The notes: generated from the letters alone by a model not told the origin. A stretch of DNA of 58,480 nucleotides from Pirellula sp. (GCA_013822725.1 PNKX01000027.1:1-58480); one strand, 5' to 3'; positions 40,364 to 50,409 are shown, numbered from the stretch's first letter. Translations and numbers: made by a program.

Positions 40364-41653
40364 GTGCCTCCCCTTCCCCCACTCGCCGCCGTTCATGAAC
40401 TCCGCGTCGGCATGATCGGCATGGGGATGATTTTTGACGAAACCTACCGCCCCTTCTTCGAACGCAGCGTGGGCCGGCCGCTTTACGACCCGACGTTCGG
40501 CGTCTGCTCCGTCCCGCTGACCGCCGTGGCGACGCGAACTGGGCAGCGCGCCGCCGCCTACCGCGCGAAGGCTCCCGCCGACGTTCGTGACTTCGAAAGC
40601 TTCTCCAGCGCCGACGCCGTCGAGCAGCTTGTCGAAAGCCCCGTCGACGCCGTTTGCATCGCCACGCCCGATGATCGTCACTTCGCTGCCGCCAGGCTGG
40701 CCATCGAAGCCGGCAAACATGTCCTCATCGAAAAGCCGTCGGTCCTCAAACTTGCGGAACTCGACGAGCTCCAGCAACTCGCCGTCGACCACGGCGTCCT
40801 CGCTAAAGTCGTCTACCACAAACTGCTCGACCCCGACCACAAAAAGCTCCGCACATTCGTCGCCGACGGCGTGCTGCAGCATGTGAACAACGGCTACTGT
40901 TCGCTGCTGGAGCCGAAGTCGATCGCCGGCTCGCAGTTCGCTGAATGGATTACGGGCCGCAATCCGGGGACCTATGTCGCCGTCCACTACATCAAGCTGA
41001 TCGACTTCACGTTCGGGCTGCAGCTCAAGAGAGTGAGTTGCACCGGCCAGCGCGGCATCGTGGGGCCCGCTAACGGCCCGACTTGGGACTCGACGCAACT
41101 GCGCCTGGTCTACGCTTATTCCGACGGCCGTGAGGCGGCGTTCGACATCCATACCAGCTGGGTCACGCCCGACAACTTCCCCGGCTACGTCGAGCAAGAG
41201 GTCCAGTTCCGTTTCGACAACGGCGTTTGGAACGGCCATAGCCGTAAACGGGGCGTCGAATGCACCGTCGAGGGCGCCACGCCTTTCACGATCAAGAATA
41301 CGATCAACAATCACTACAACGCGGCGCTCCTCGAACCGTGGGACGAACGCTCGCAGCGCGGCTACGGCGTCGAAGTGATCGAACGCTTCATGCGCGAGGC
41401 CGCGATGGTTGAGTTCGGCGGCCCGCTGCAGGAGCGTGCCGCGCGTCTCGCGTCAGCCCGCAAGCTTGCTTACAACGACCTCGCCGCCGATCGTCAGGTC
41501 GTCGCCGCCGTTGAAGCGATGGAAGCGATCCTCGCCCGCCATGCTGCGGGAACGCCCGACTGCGTCGTTGAAGTCAACGGTCCCGCCGGCGGATTGGCGC
41601 TTCAGCCGCCAGGCTCCGCTGAAATTGACGTCCTCTATCAACCTCCCGTTTGA
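40364..41653 (+). CDS. Gfo/Idh/MocA family oxidoreductase, 429 aa
   Basis: Cytoplasmic (no leader). The Rossmann fold begins LRVGMIGMGMIFDETYRPFF, the EKP motif is HVLIEKPSVLKLAELDELQQ, and the conserved lysine/histidine region is KVVYHKLLDPDHKKLR. A GTG start at 40364 is the best candidate; the frame stays open further upstream but overlaps the GntR gene. A second possible start is ATG 40412. It lies between the GntR regulator and the aminotransferase, suggesting stepwise oxidation and amination of a sugar. Confidence 0.85.
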   Translation: MPPLPPLAAVHELRVGMIGMGMIFDETYRPFFERSVGRPLYDPTFGVCSVPLTAVATRTGQRAAAYRAKAPADVRDFESFSSADAVEQLVESPVDAVCIATPDDRHFAAARLAIEAGKHVLIEKPSVLKLAELDELQQLAVDHGVLAKVVYHKLLDPDHKKLRTFVADGVLQHVNNGYCSLLEPKSIAGSQFAEWITGRNPGTYVAVHYIKLIDFTFGLQLKRVSCTGQRGIVGPANGPTWDSTQLRLVYAYSDGREAAFDIHTSWVTPDNFPGYVEQEVQFRFDNGVWNGHSRKRGVECTVEGATPFTIKNTINNHYNAALLEPWDERSQRGYGVEVIERFMREAAMVEFGGPLQERAARLASARKLAYNDLAADRQVVAAVEAMEAILARHAAGTPDCVVEVNGPAGGLALQPPGSAEIDVLYQPPV

Positions 41654-41707
41654 ACTACCGAACATCTAGCGCACCGAAACTCACCTTTTCGCAGCAATAC
41701 CCGCATT

Positions 41708-43132
41708 ATGAGCTCCGTCGAGCCGATCAACGCCGCCCACTCGTTCAAACGCCGCGAACCGGAAAGCGACGCCCTGCGGCGCGACATCGGTCGCATCGAG
41801 CCGCGCGCGTTGCGCACCTACACGCCGACGCTTGCCGTGATCGAGCGGAGCGCCGGCTGTTACCACTACACCGCCGACGGCGTCAAACTCGCCGACTTCA
41901 CTTCCGGCGTCCTCGTCGCCAACTTGGGGCACAATCCAACGCGCTGGTGGCGGCGCGTCTACGAATACCTTGGCCATGGCCCTGAGCTGTTCGGCAGTGA
42001 ATCAAACCGACTGGACGCTGCCCCGGTTGGATCGTCCGCAGAGTTCTTCGCCGCCGCTCCCCTCACCGCGTACAACGCGATCACGCCGCTCGAAGCAGAA
42101 GCCTGCCGACGCCTGCTCGCCAGCCTGCAAGCCTTGCCCGGCGGCGGACGTCTCGAACAAGTCGTCTGGTCGGCCAGCGGCAGCGAAGGCGTCATCAAGG
42201 CGCTCCGCACGGCGCTCGCGCAAGATGCGAGTCAGCAGGTGATCTTAGCGACGCGCTTTGGCTTCCACGGCAAGAAGGGCCTCGCCGGCGCCGTCACCGG
42301 CAGCGAGCGCGACGCCGAACGCGATCCGCGCGTCCGCTTCATCAACTTTCCGCGCGAAGAATGCTACTCGCTCGCCAAGCGGCAGGAACCGATCGATCTC
42401 GCCCCCTACATCGCCGAACTCAAGCAACTCCATGCAGAACTGGGCGATCAGATCTGCTGCCTGATCACCGAGCCCTATCTGGGCGGCGGCGGTTCGTACC
42501 ATCCGCAAAAGGAATATCTTCAACTCCTGGAAGCCTTCTGCCGCGAGCACAACGCCCTGTTCATTCTCGATGAGGTTCAATCAAACTTCGGCCGCACCGG
42601 GTCGCTCTACGCGTTCGCCGATTACGGCGTCGAGCCCGACATGGTCATTCTCGGCAAGGGAATGGGCAACGGCATCCCGGTCGACGCCGTCGTCGGCCGC
42701 GCGGAGTTGTTCGAGAAGCTCCATTACGGCGAGGCCTCCGACACCTGGAGCGGCCACCCTCTCGGTTGCGCCGCCGTGTTGGCGACGCTCGACGAGTTCG
42801 AACAGACCGACGTGCTCGCTTACGGGCGCAAGCTATCGCGAGTTTTCGAAGCAGGCCTGCAGCGGTTGACTGAAACAGCCGCCGTCGCCGCCATCCGCGG
42901 CGAGGGGAACGTGTGGGGCGTTCAATGCGCGGCGCTGCCCGGCCGCACTTCGCACGAAGTCGCCTGCGCCATCGTCCGCGCTTGCTACGACGGCGACGAA
43001 GCGGGCCATGCGATTCACCTACTCGGTCCGTTAAGCGGAGACGTGCTTCGCATCGCCCCGCCGCTGGTGATGCCGCTCGACGAAGCGCAGGCATACCTCG
43101 ACGCGATGTATGCCATCATCGAGTTGCTCTAA
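41708..43132 (+). CDS. Class III pyridoxal-phosphate aminotransferase, 474 aa
   Basis: A fold type I, class III enzyme: VVWSASGSEGVIKALRTAL (phosphate-binding loop), TRFGFHGKKG, LFILDEVQSNFGRTGSLYAF (PLP-binding Asp), MVILGKGMGNGIPVDAVVG (PLP-lysine Lys) and TWSGHPLGCAAVLATL. It is cytoplasmic. Next to a sugar oxidoreductase, a plausible job is conversion of a keto-sugar to an amino sugar or the reverse. Other class III substrates (beta-alanine, ornithine) cannot be excluded. Confidence 0.9.
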   Translation: MSSVEPINAAHSFKRREPESDALRRDIGRIEPRALRTYTPTLAVIERSAGCYHYTADGVKLADFTSGVLVANLGHNPTRWWRRVYEYLGHGPELFGSESNRLDAAPVGSSAEFFAAAPLTAYNAITPLEAEACRRLLASLQALPGGGRLEQVVWSASGSEGVIKALRTALAQDASQQVILATRFGFHGKKGLAGAVTGSERDAERDPRVRFINFPREECYSLAKRQEPIDLAPYIAELKQLHAELGDQICCLITEPYLGGGGSYHPQKEYLQLLEAFCREHNALFILDEVQSNFGRTGSLYAFADYGVEPDMVILGKGMGNGIPVDAVVGRAELFEKLHYGEASDTWSGHPLGCAAVLATLDEFEQTDVLAYGRKLSRVFEAGLQRLTETAAVAAIRGEGNVWGVQCAALPGRTSHEVACAIVRACYDGDEAGHAIHLLGPLSGDVLRIAPPLVMPLDEAQAYLDAMYAIIELL

Positions 43133-43138
43133 CGATTT

Positions 43139-43224
43139 CAGCCCCTGGCTCCGCCAGGGGGTAGCGCCACGCGCGACAATGCCTATCGGAATGGCAGCCT
43201 ACCCCCGGGCGAAGCCCGGGGCTA
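43139..43224. repeat. REPIN-like inverted pair, copy 4
   Basis: Hairpin units at 43139-43164 and 43201-43224 (inverted) in the short space between the convergent aminotransferase and oxidoreductase genes. The right unit matches the units at 4864-4887 and 7982-8005 nearly exactly. It could act as a bidirectional transcription end. Confidence 0.85.
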
Positions 43225-43233
43225 CAAATAACG

Positions 43234-44598
43234 TCACACCCCCAGCGGCCGCCAGTCGTCGCGATACTGCCGATGCACCAGCGCCGTCGCGCCGGCATGG
43301 TCGAACTTCAACCCCGCCGAATCCCACGCCAGCGTCTCCTCTGGAAACGTCCCGGCGACCGTCCCCGTCAGCACTGCTTCGGTCAGTGGCCCGCTAAAGG
43401 TGAACGGCGTTCCCGTTTTACCTTCGCCGCGACACGCCGCCACCCACTCATGGTAGTGGTTCACGCTATCCACCGGCTTGATCTCGATGTCCATTGGCTT
43501 GCCGTTGGAGTAGAACGACGGCATCGCCCAGTGCGGCAGCACCATCACCCCTTTGTCGCCGACGGTGAACGAACCCGAATCGGGTAGCTCGACGCCTTCG
43601 GGCAACTGCGCCCGCGACGCCTCAGGCTTGAACTTGCCGTTCGTCCAACGGAAACGCACTTTCTCAGCCGTGAGCGGCGTGCCGGCGAACGTATACTCCA
43701 CTTCGGTGTCAGGCGAGAAGGTGTCGCGCAGATTTGCCGGCCCGCCGGAGCGAACCGTCAGCGGCGCCTTCAAATCGAGCCCCGTGAAAATCGGATCGAA
43801 CAGGTGGCTCGCCATGTCGCCCAGCATTCCGCAGCCGTAATCACGCCACATCCGCCAATTGAACGGGTGATAGAACCCTTCGACGTACGGTTCTTCCGGC
43901 GCCACGCCCTGCCACAGTTCCCAGTCGAGCGTCGCCGGAACTTTATCGGTCCGATTCGGCCGCTCTAGCGCCGGCAGCGGCAGTCCGCGGCCGATCCAGC
44001 AATGAACTTCGCTCACCTTGCCGATCGCCCCGTCCCGCAACATCTTTGCGCCGGTACGGTACGCCGATTCGCCGTGAATTTGCGTCCCCATCTGGGTGAC
44101 AACTCCTTGCTCCGCCGCCGCGTTGCACATCGCACGGAGTTCCGCCAGGTTGTGGGCCAGCGGCTTCTGCACGTAGACATGCTTGCCGAGCGACATCGCC
44201 GCCAGCGAGATCGCCCCATGCATATGATCGGGCGTCGAGACGATGACGGCGTCGATCCCCTTCCCCAATTTGTCGAGCATCACGCGATAGTCGCGAAACG
44301 GGGCGGCCTTTGGAAACGCTTGCTGGGCCGAACCCAAAAAGTTCGTATCGACGTCGCAGAGTGCCACGATCTCGGCGCCCGGCGCGGAGGCGATACACTC
44401 GAGATCATCCCGACCTTTGTTGCCGACGCCGACCGAAGCGATCCGCAGCTTCTGCTCTGGCCCGGCAGCGAAGGCCCCTCGCGTCCGGAGAAAGGGACCT
44501 GCCGCCAGCGCCGCGGCGCCGAGTCGCAGGGCTTCGCGGCGAGTGAGATGAGCGGCAGCCGAGCGGCGAACGAGCGGAGCGGAAGCGTCAAACGACAT
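43234..44598 (-). CDS. Gfo/Idh/MocA family oxidoreductase with Tat-like leader, 454 aa
   Basis: The leader has TRREALRLGAAALAAGPFLR, a twin-arginine type signal, followed by LRIASVGVGNKGRDDLECIA (Rossmann), HVYVQKPLAHNLAELRAMCN (EKP region as QKP) and FYHPFNWRMWRDYGCGMLGD followed by MASHLFDP. This is the common planctomycete periplasmic oxidoreductase subfamily. It is convergent with the aminotransferase gene. Confidence 0.9.
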   Translation of the reverse strand: MSFDASAPLVRRSAAAHLTRREALRLGAAALAAGPFLRTRGAFAAGPEQKLRIASVGVGNKGRDDLECIASAPGAEIVALCDVDTNFLGSAQQAFPKAAPFRDYRVMLDKLGKGIDAVIVSTPDHMHGAISLAAMSLGKHVYVQKPLAHNLAELRAMCNAAAEQGVVTQMGTQIHGESAYRTGAKMLRDGAIGKVSEVHCWIGRGLPLPALERPNRTDKVPATLDWELWQGVAPEEPYVEGFYHPFNWRMWRDYGCGMLGDMASHLFDPIFTGLDLKAPLTVRSGGPANLRDTFSPDTEVEYTFAGTPLTAEKVRFRWTNGKFKPEASRAQLPEGVELPDSGSFTVGDKGVMVLPHWAMPSFYSNGKPMDIEIKPVDSVNHYHEWVAACRGEGKTGTPFTFSGPLTEAVLTGTVAGTFPEETLAWDSAGLKFDHAGATALVHRQYRDDWRPLGV

Positions 44599-44945
44599 GG
44601 AAGACCTCGTCAGGTGGAGTCGATGGCGTCACCGAGCCGCAGTCGGCCCGTCGCTCCAGTATACGAAGTCCCCCGGCGTCGCCGCGAGCATTTGCTATCG
44701 TTTGCTAGCCGAGAATGAAATCTCGCAACAAAGAAACAGCCCCTGTCGGAGCGACGCGGATCGGGGGGCGAATTCCCGCGTCACCCCTCCGGGGGCCTCT
44801 TGAATCTAAGAATGCTGTTTTTTATGGGTGGCATGCTCTCACGCGGTGTGAGCATGTGAAGTACTACTACGGCTCGCTTTTCACTATCCACATGGTCACG
44901 CCGGAGTACCGGCGAGACCATGCCACCCAACACCCGAACGACCGA
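44599..44945. repeat. Intergenic region with an outer inverted repeat
   Basis: No gene. GGGTGGCATG at 44826-44835 and CATGCCACCC at 44919-44928 are perfect inverted arms around about 83 bp that contains further hairpins (CATGGTC...GACCATG-type). It is another member of the palindromic repeats of this genome. Confidence 0.7.
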
Positions 44946-47900
44946 CTAATGCTTCCCCGCAGTCTGTAGCGGCTTCCGCCGCACCGGCGGCTCTTCGTCT
45001 TCATCGCCGGCAAACTTATGGATCGTCGGCTCGACCGCCGCCAACGGCTTCCACCACTCCGAAACTCCCTGCAGCAGCAGGAAGAAGACCGGCGTGAAGA
45101 AGACCGCCAAGATCGTCGACGTGATCATCCCGCCGAACACCGCGGTGCCGAGCGCCTGCTGCCCCGCGGCGCCCGCGCCAGTCGCCCACACTAACGGCGC
45201 CACGCCCAGGATGAACGCGAACGACGTCATCAAAATCGGCCGGAACCGCAACCGGGCCGCTTCGACCGCGGCGTCGTAGATTGAACGTCCTTCCTTCCGC
45301 AGGTCGCGGGCGAACTCCACGATCAAAATCGCGTTCTTGCTCGCCAGCGCGATGATCAGCACGATGCCAATCTGCGTGTAAATGTTATTGTCCATCCCGC
45401 GGAACGACACCGCAGCCACCGATCCCAACAGGCCCAGCGGCACCACCAAAATCACCGCAGCCGGCAGGATCCAGCTTTCGTACTGAGCTGCCAGCACGAG
45501 GTACACGAGCAACACGGCGAACGCAAACACCCACACCGCCTGCCCGCTGATCCGCTTCTCTTGGAACGATTCGCCGGTCCAGTCGTAACCCATCGAGTCC
45601 GGCAATTCCGCCTTGGCAATCTGCTCCATGATGCCGAGCGCCTCTCCCGAACTGACGCCAGGCGCCGGCTCGCCGCGGACGGCAGCCGTCGGGTAGAGGT
45701 TATACCGCTGAATAATCTGCGGACCGAACGATCGAGACACCTTCACCACCGAGCCGAGCGGAATCATCTGCCCACGCAAGTTGCGCACTTCCAGCCGTTC
45801 GATGTCTCGCGGGTCGAGCCGGAAATCTTCTTCCGCCTGCACTCGCACTTGGAACGTGCGGCCGAACTTATTGAAGTCGTTCACGTACGCCGAGCCGAGG
45901 TACGTCTGCAGCGCGCCAAAGACCGCCGACAACGGCAGATTGAGCGTCTTCACCTTGACGCGGTCGATGTCGATGTACAACTGCGGCACGCCGGGACGGA
46001 ACGACGAGTTCACGGCCGCCAGCTTCGTTTGCGAGTTGGCGGCTTCGACGATCCGAGCCGTCGCGGCGCCGAGCTCTTCCAGCCCGACGCCCGACCGATC
46101 TTCGACTTGCATCTGGAAGCCGCTGCGGAAGCCGAGGCCGCGAATCGCCGGCGGCGGGAAGGCGAAGATCTGCGCCTCCCGAATCTGCGAGAACTTGCCC
46201 ATCAGGCTGCCGAGAATTCCTTGCAGACTCAACTCTTTGCCCGGGCGTTCTTCCCAGTCGTCGAACCGCATAAAGACCGTCGCCGCATTCGACGCCGCGC
46301 TGCCGTCTAGCAGCGACAGGCCGCCGACATTGAACCAGGTCATGATGCCCGGTTCCTTTTCCATGATCTCGTTGATCTGGTCCGTGACCGCTTTCGTCCG
46401 CGACTGCGAGGCCGCGTCAGGCAGCTGAATGCTCGCGATGATGTAGCCCTGGTCTTCAATCGGCAAGAAGCCAGTCGGCACCTTGCCGTACCACCATGCC
46501 GTCAGACTCACGAGCCCGACGAACGCGAGCATCGTCACCCAACGGAACCGCAACAGGCCACGCACGATGGCGACATAGACCCGCTCGACTTTGTCGTAAA
46601 CGTAATTGAAGCCGCGATAGAACCAGTTCTTCCGCTCCGGCGGCTTTCGCAGGTAGGTAGCGCATTGCGCGGGCTTCAGCGTCACCGCGTTGATGGCGCT
46701 GATGAGCGCCGTCGCCGCGATGGTCAGCGCGAACTGCCTGTACAACTGCCCGGTAATGCCGCCGAGAAACGCCGTTGGAAGAAACACCGCCATCAGCACC
46801 AGCGTGATGCCAATAATCGGCCCGAGCACCTGTTCCATCGCGCGGATGGTCGCCTCGCGCGGCGCCATGCCCCGCTCGATATGATGGGCCGCCGCTTCGA
46901 CGATGACGATCGCGTCGTCAACCACGATGCCAATCGCCAGCACCAGGCCGAACAACGTCAGCATGTTCACCGAGAAGCCCATCACGTACATGGCGGCGAA
47001 CGCCCCAATGATCGTCACAGGCACCGTCGTCGCCGGCACCAGCACGGCCCGCCAGTCTTGCAGGAAGACCAAAATCACGATCAGCACCAGCACGCCGGCT
47101 TCGATGATCGTGTGATACACCGACTTGATCGACGCCTCGACGAACGCGGTCGTATCGAGCGGGAAATCGACCAGCATCCCTTCCGGGAACGACTTCTCCA
47201 TCTTGGCGATGGCCTCGCGCACGCCCTGGGCGACATTCAGGGCATTCGCCCCGGGAAGTTGATTGACGGCCATGCTCGCCGAGGGGACGCCCCCCTTCTC
47301 GGCGTACTGGTCGTAGTTCTGACCTCCCAGTTCGACGCGGGCGACGTCTTTCAGATACGTCACGCGTCCGTCTTCGCTCGCCTTGATGACGATGTTCTCA
47401 AACTGCTCAGGATTGCTGAGCCGTCCAAGCGCGGAGACGATGTACTGGAAGTCGAGTGTATTAGGCGACGGGGGCTGCCCTATTTGCCCCGCCGCCACCT
47501 GGACGTTCTGCTCCAAGATGGCAGCGTAAACGTCCTGGGTCGTTAGATTGCGCGCCTTCAGCTTCTCGGGGTTGAGCCAGACCCGCATCGAGTAGTTGTT
47601 GCCGCCGAAAATCTGCACGCTGCCGACGCCCGGCACGCGGCTGATCTCGTCCTTGATCCGCAGGTTCATGTAGTTCGACAGGTACAACGACGAATAGCGC
47701 TCGTTCTCCGACGTCAAACTCACCACGATGACGATCGCGGTCGACTGCTTTTTGACGGTGATGCCTTGCCGGCGGACTTCTTCCGGCGTCTGCGGTTCGG
47801 CGACGGCGACCAGGTTCTGCACAAGCACCTGGGCCTGATCGAGATCAGTGCCGATTTCGAACGTCACCGTGAGCGCGTACGTGCCGTCGCTGGAGCAGAC

Positions 47901-48143
47901 CGACGACATATAGAGCATGTTTTCGACGCCGTTGACCGATTGCTCGATCGGCGACGCGACCGTGTCGGAAACGACTTTCGCGTTGGCGCCAGGGTACACC
48001 GCGTTCACCACCACGGTCGGCGGCGTGACGTCGGGATACTGCTCAATCGGCAGACCGAACACCGCGACGCCGCCCATGATCATCGTGACGATCGCGATGA
48101 CGTTGGCGAAAATCGGTCGGTCAATGAAGAATCGGCTTAGCAT
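44946..48143 (-). CDS. RND efflux transporter permease (HAE1/AcrB type), 1065 aa
   Basis: An inner-membrane proton-driven trimeric pump. It starts MLSRFFIDRPIFANVIAIV, has the proton-relay pair in LAIGIVVDDAIVIVEAA, and the typical C-terminal YESWILPAAVILVVPLGLLG and GIVLIIALASKNAILIVEFA. Length and layout match the HAE1 family. The C-terminal cytoplasmic tail is short and charged. It is 6 bp after the adaptor gene, so the two are co-transcribed. No outer-membrane channel is encoded in the window. Substrates are probably hydrophobic or amphiphilic drugs, unspecified. Confidence 0.96.
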   Translation of the reverse strand: MLSRFFIDRPIFANVIAIVTMIMGGVAVFGLPIEQYPDVTPPTVVVNAVYPGANAKVVSDTVASPIEQSVNGVENMLYMSSVCSSDGTYALTVTFEIGTDLDQAQVLVQNLVAVAEPQTPEEVRRQGITVKKQSTAIVIVVSLTSENERYSSLYLSNYMNLRIKDEISRVPGVGSVQIFGGNNYSMRVWLNPEKLKARNLTTQDVYAAILEQNVQVAAGQIGQPPSPNTLDFQYIVSALGRLSNPEQFENIVIKASEDGRVTYLKDVARVELGGQNYDQYAEKGGVPSASMAVNQLPGANALNVAQGVREAIAKMEKSFPEGMLVDFPLDTTAFVEASIKSVYHTIIEAGVLVLIVILVFLQDWRAVLVPATTVPVTIIGAFAAMYVMGFSVNMLTLFGLVLAIGIVVDDAIVIVEAAAHHIERGMAPREATIRAMEQVLGPIIGITLVLMAVFLPTAFLGGITGQLYRQFALTIAATALISAINAVTLKPAQCATYLRKPPERKNWFYRGFNYVYDKVERVYVAIVRGLLRFRWVTMLAFVGLVSLTAWWYGKVPTGFLPIEDQGYIIASIQLPDAASQSRTKAVTDQINEIMEKEPGIMTWFNVGGLSLLDGSAASNAATVFMRFDDWEERPGKELSLQGILGSLMGKFSQIREAQIFAFPPPAIRGLGFRSGFQMQVEDRSGVGLEELGAATARIVEAANSQTKLAAVNSSFRPGVPQLYIDIDRVKVKTLNLPLSAVFGALQTYLGSAYVNDFNKFGRTFQVRVQAEEDFRLDPRDIERLEVRNLRGQMIPLGSVVKVSRSFGPQIIQRYNLYPTAAVRGEPAPGVSSGEALGIMEQIAKAELPDSMGYDWTGESFQEKRISGQAVWVFAFAVLLVYLVLAAQYESWILPAAVILVVPLGLLGSVAAVSFRGMDNNIYTQIGIVLIIALASKNAILIVEFARDLRKEGRSIYDAAVEAARLRFRPILMTSFAFILGVAPLVWATGAGAAGQQALGTAVFGGMITSTILAVFFTPVFFLLLQGVSEWWKPLAAVEPTIHKFAGDEDEEPPVRRKPLQTAGKH

Positions 48144-48149
48144 AGGACG

Positions 48150-49379
48150 TCAGTTGCCCCCCGTGGCCGACGCCTTGGCGGGGGTCGTCGTCGAGAGTTG
48201 AGCATCGCTGCTAGGAATGGCTGGATCGTCCGAGGCGTTGAGCTGCTTCACCTCGGGGAGTTCCGTCGTTCGCTCAGGCTTCACCGGCGTTCCGGGACGA
48301 GCCCGCTGCAAACCGTTGATGACGATCCAATCGCTGGCCTGAATCCCTTCGTTCACCACGCGCATGTTCGCGACGCGTAGTCCCAGCTTCACCGGCCGGC
48401 GTTCCACCGTATCCTTGTCGTTCACGACCAGCACGTATTCGCCGCTTTGATCCATCGCAATCGCACGGTCGGGAACCATCAACCCTGGCGCCGGCGAACC
48501 GACCGGGAGTCGCACGCGGACGAACATGCCGGGAACCAGCGATTTGTCGCTGTTCGGAAAAATCCCGCGCCGCATCTGCGTGCCTGATTGCGGATCGATG
48601 CCGGCTTCAGCGAAGTCGAGCTTCCCTTCGTGCGGGTAACCATTCTCGCCGGTAAGCCCAACGTAAATGGTCGGTGGGTTTTCCTTGAGCGAAGCGGCGC
48701 TCGTACCAGGGGTGCTCGCCATGAGCGCTAGTACGTCCGACTCGCTGATCGCGAAGTAGGCGTGAATCGGATCGAACGCCTCAACCCGCGTCAGCATCGT
48801 TTGCTCAGCCTGCACCAGGTTGCCGATGTCGACCATATGCCGCGAAACGCGACCCGAGATCGGCGACTTGACTTGCGTGTAGGAGAGATTGAGTTCGGCT
48901 TGCACGAGCGCGGCCTTCGCCGAGGCGACGTCGGCCTTGGCGGTCGCGACGTCCGCCTTCTTGACGTCGAGTTCTTGTTCGGTCGACGCCCCGCGCTGGA
49001 CAAGCGGTTGCGTCCGCGCCAGGTCGGCGTTCGCCAGCGAGAGGGTCGCTTCCGCCTTTTGCAGCGCCGCCTTCGCCGCGTCGAGCGCCGCCTCGAACGG
49101 CGCCGGCTCGATCACGAACAGCACGTCGCCCGCGTTGACGTCGGCGCCGTCAGCAAAATCGATCTTTTGCAAGTAGCCGTTGACGCGGGCCCGGACGTCG
49201 ACCGCTTCGGTCGCGCGCGTGTTGCCGGTGAACTCCAGCTGATTAACGACTTCGCGTTCGACCGGCTGGGCGACCGTCACGGCCGGCGGCGGCGGCTGAA
49301 CATATTCGTTCGGTTTCGCGCAGCCGACAATCCCGACGGCGGTCAGGGCGAAGCCAATCCAGAAGGAACGGGCCATCAT
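48150..49379 (-). CDS. RND efflux periplasmic adaptor (MFP) lipoprotein, 409 aa
   Basis: A lipobox VGIVGC at the end of the leader, then the membrane-fusion architecture: VTVAQPVEREVVNQLEFTGN, a lipoyl half (VRARVNGYLQKIDFADGADV), a coiled-coil hairpin (ALQKAEATLSLANADLART and ELDVKKADVATAKADVASAK), the second lipoyl half (SYTQVKSPISGRVSRHMVDI), and a beta-barrel (RRGIFPNSDKSLVPGMFVRV). The start is one of two adjacent ATG codons (49379 or 49376). A longer reading to 49412 is less likely. It is paired with the pump gene and divergent from a TetR regulator. Confidence 0.93.
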   Translation of the reverse strand: MMARSFWIGFALTAVGIVGCAKPNEYVQPPPPAVTVAQPVEREVVNQLEFTGNTRATEAVDVRARVNGYLQKIDFADGADVNAGDVLFVIEPAPFEAALDAAKAALQKAEATLSLANADLARTQPLVQRGASTEQELDVKKADVATAKADVASAKAALVQAELNLSYTQVKSPISGRVSRHMVDIGNLVQAEQTMLTRVEAFDPIHAYFAISESDVLALMASTPGTSAASLKENPPTIYVGLTGENGYPHEGKLDFAEAGIDPQSGTQMRRGIFPNSDKSLVPGMFVRVRLPVGSPAPGLMVPDRAIAMDQSGEYVLVVNDKDTVERRPVKLGLRVANMRVVNEGIQASDWIVINGLQRARPGTPVKPERTTELPEVKQLNASDDPAIPSSDAQLSTTTPAKASATGGN

Positions 49380-49785
49380 AAAAAGTCGTTGCCTGGGTGA
49401 TTCGCAGGGCACTGCCGATCAGCAGCAGCGTCGTAGGCGGGGACGGCCGGTGGTGTTTGACGATGGCGAGCATTGCATGTGGACATGCCCGCGAAACTTC
49501 GGCCGCTTGGAAAGTATACAGTGGACGGACGCGCCCGTCCACACTATTATTTCAGGACGGCCAAGAGCCGCCCCAGGTTCGCGACCGATAGCCCAAAAGT
49601 AGGGAAAACGACGCCCCAACAGGCCCCGTCACATCACCCCGGTTTACCGTAAAGCCCATTTAGCCGCGGCCCCCAGCCGCGAACAAACGCAAGTTTCTGA
49701 GGCCGACCAACGAACAGATTGTCACGTCGGCAGTAGGTAGATTATAGAGGAAGTCGCTGCTCTCCTCATCGCTACTCGAGAATCA
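49380..49785. promoter_or_regulatory. Divergent region between efflux operon and TetR gene
   Basis: No gene. A hairpin GTGGACGG/CCGTCCAC lies at 49521-49542 with a 6-nt loop. The sequence should hold the TetR operator and the two promoters, but I cannot identify the boxes. Confidence 0.4.
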
Positions 49786-50409
49786 ATGGACACTACATCC
49801 CTCGCCACCGAACGTCGCGAAACGGCCGCCCAAGTCGAGCGCTCGCTCGAAATCCTCGACGCCGCCGTCCTGACGTTCGCCGCCAACGGGTACAACCAGA
49901 CCGACGTGCAAGAAATTGCCGACCGCGTCGGCGTCGGCAAAGGGACTGTCTACCGTCACTTCGGCAACAAGGAAGCGTTGTTCCTCGCCGCAGTCGCGCA
50001 CGCGCGGGACAAGCTGATCGCCGCCGTCGACGCCGCCAAGGAGACGGAAAACGATCCGCTCCTCGAGATGCGGGCCTGCATGACAGGCATCCTCCGCTTC
50101 TTCGATTCTCATCCCGAAATTGTCGAGTTGATCATCGAAGAGCGCGCCCTCTTCCGCGATCGCCGACCTTCGCTCTTCTTCGAACACGAAGAGAAGCGCA
50201 AAGCCGAATGGGCCGCGCGCCTCCAGGCGCTTATCGACTCCGGCACGATCCGCCCCCTTCCGGTCGCCGAGATCCAAGACACGCTCTCGCGATTCGTCTT
50301 CGGCGCGATGTTCTTCAACTACTTCGAAGGCGGCAACAAAGAACCGCTGGCCGAACGCTCGCAGACGATGCTCGACGTTCTCTTCAACGGCCTGTTCGTC
50401 AAAAAGTAG
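49786..50409 (+). CDS. TetR/AcrR family transcriptional regulator, 207 aa
   Basis: N-terminal HTH LDAAVLTFAANGYNQTDVQE, then IADRVGVGKGTVYRHFGNKE, the standard TetR DNA-binding signature, and a helical ligand domain with a C-terminal FVFGAMFFNYFEGG. It is divergent from the RND operon and is the likely drug-responsive repressor of that operon. Confidence 0.93.
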   Translation: MDTTSLATERRETAAQVERSLEILDAAVLTFAANGYNQTDVQEIADRVGVGKGTVYRHFGNKEALFLAAVAHARDKLIAAVDAAKETENDPLLEMRACMTGILRFFDSHPEIVELIIEERALFRDRRPSLFFEHEEKRKAEWAARLQALIDSGTIRPLPVAEIQDTLSRFVFGAMFFNYFEGGNKEPLAERSQTMLDVLFNGLFVKK

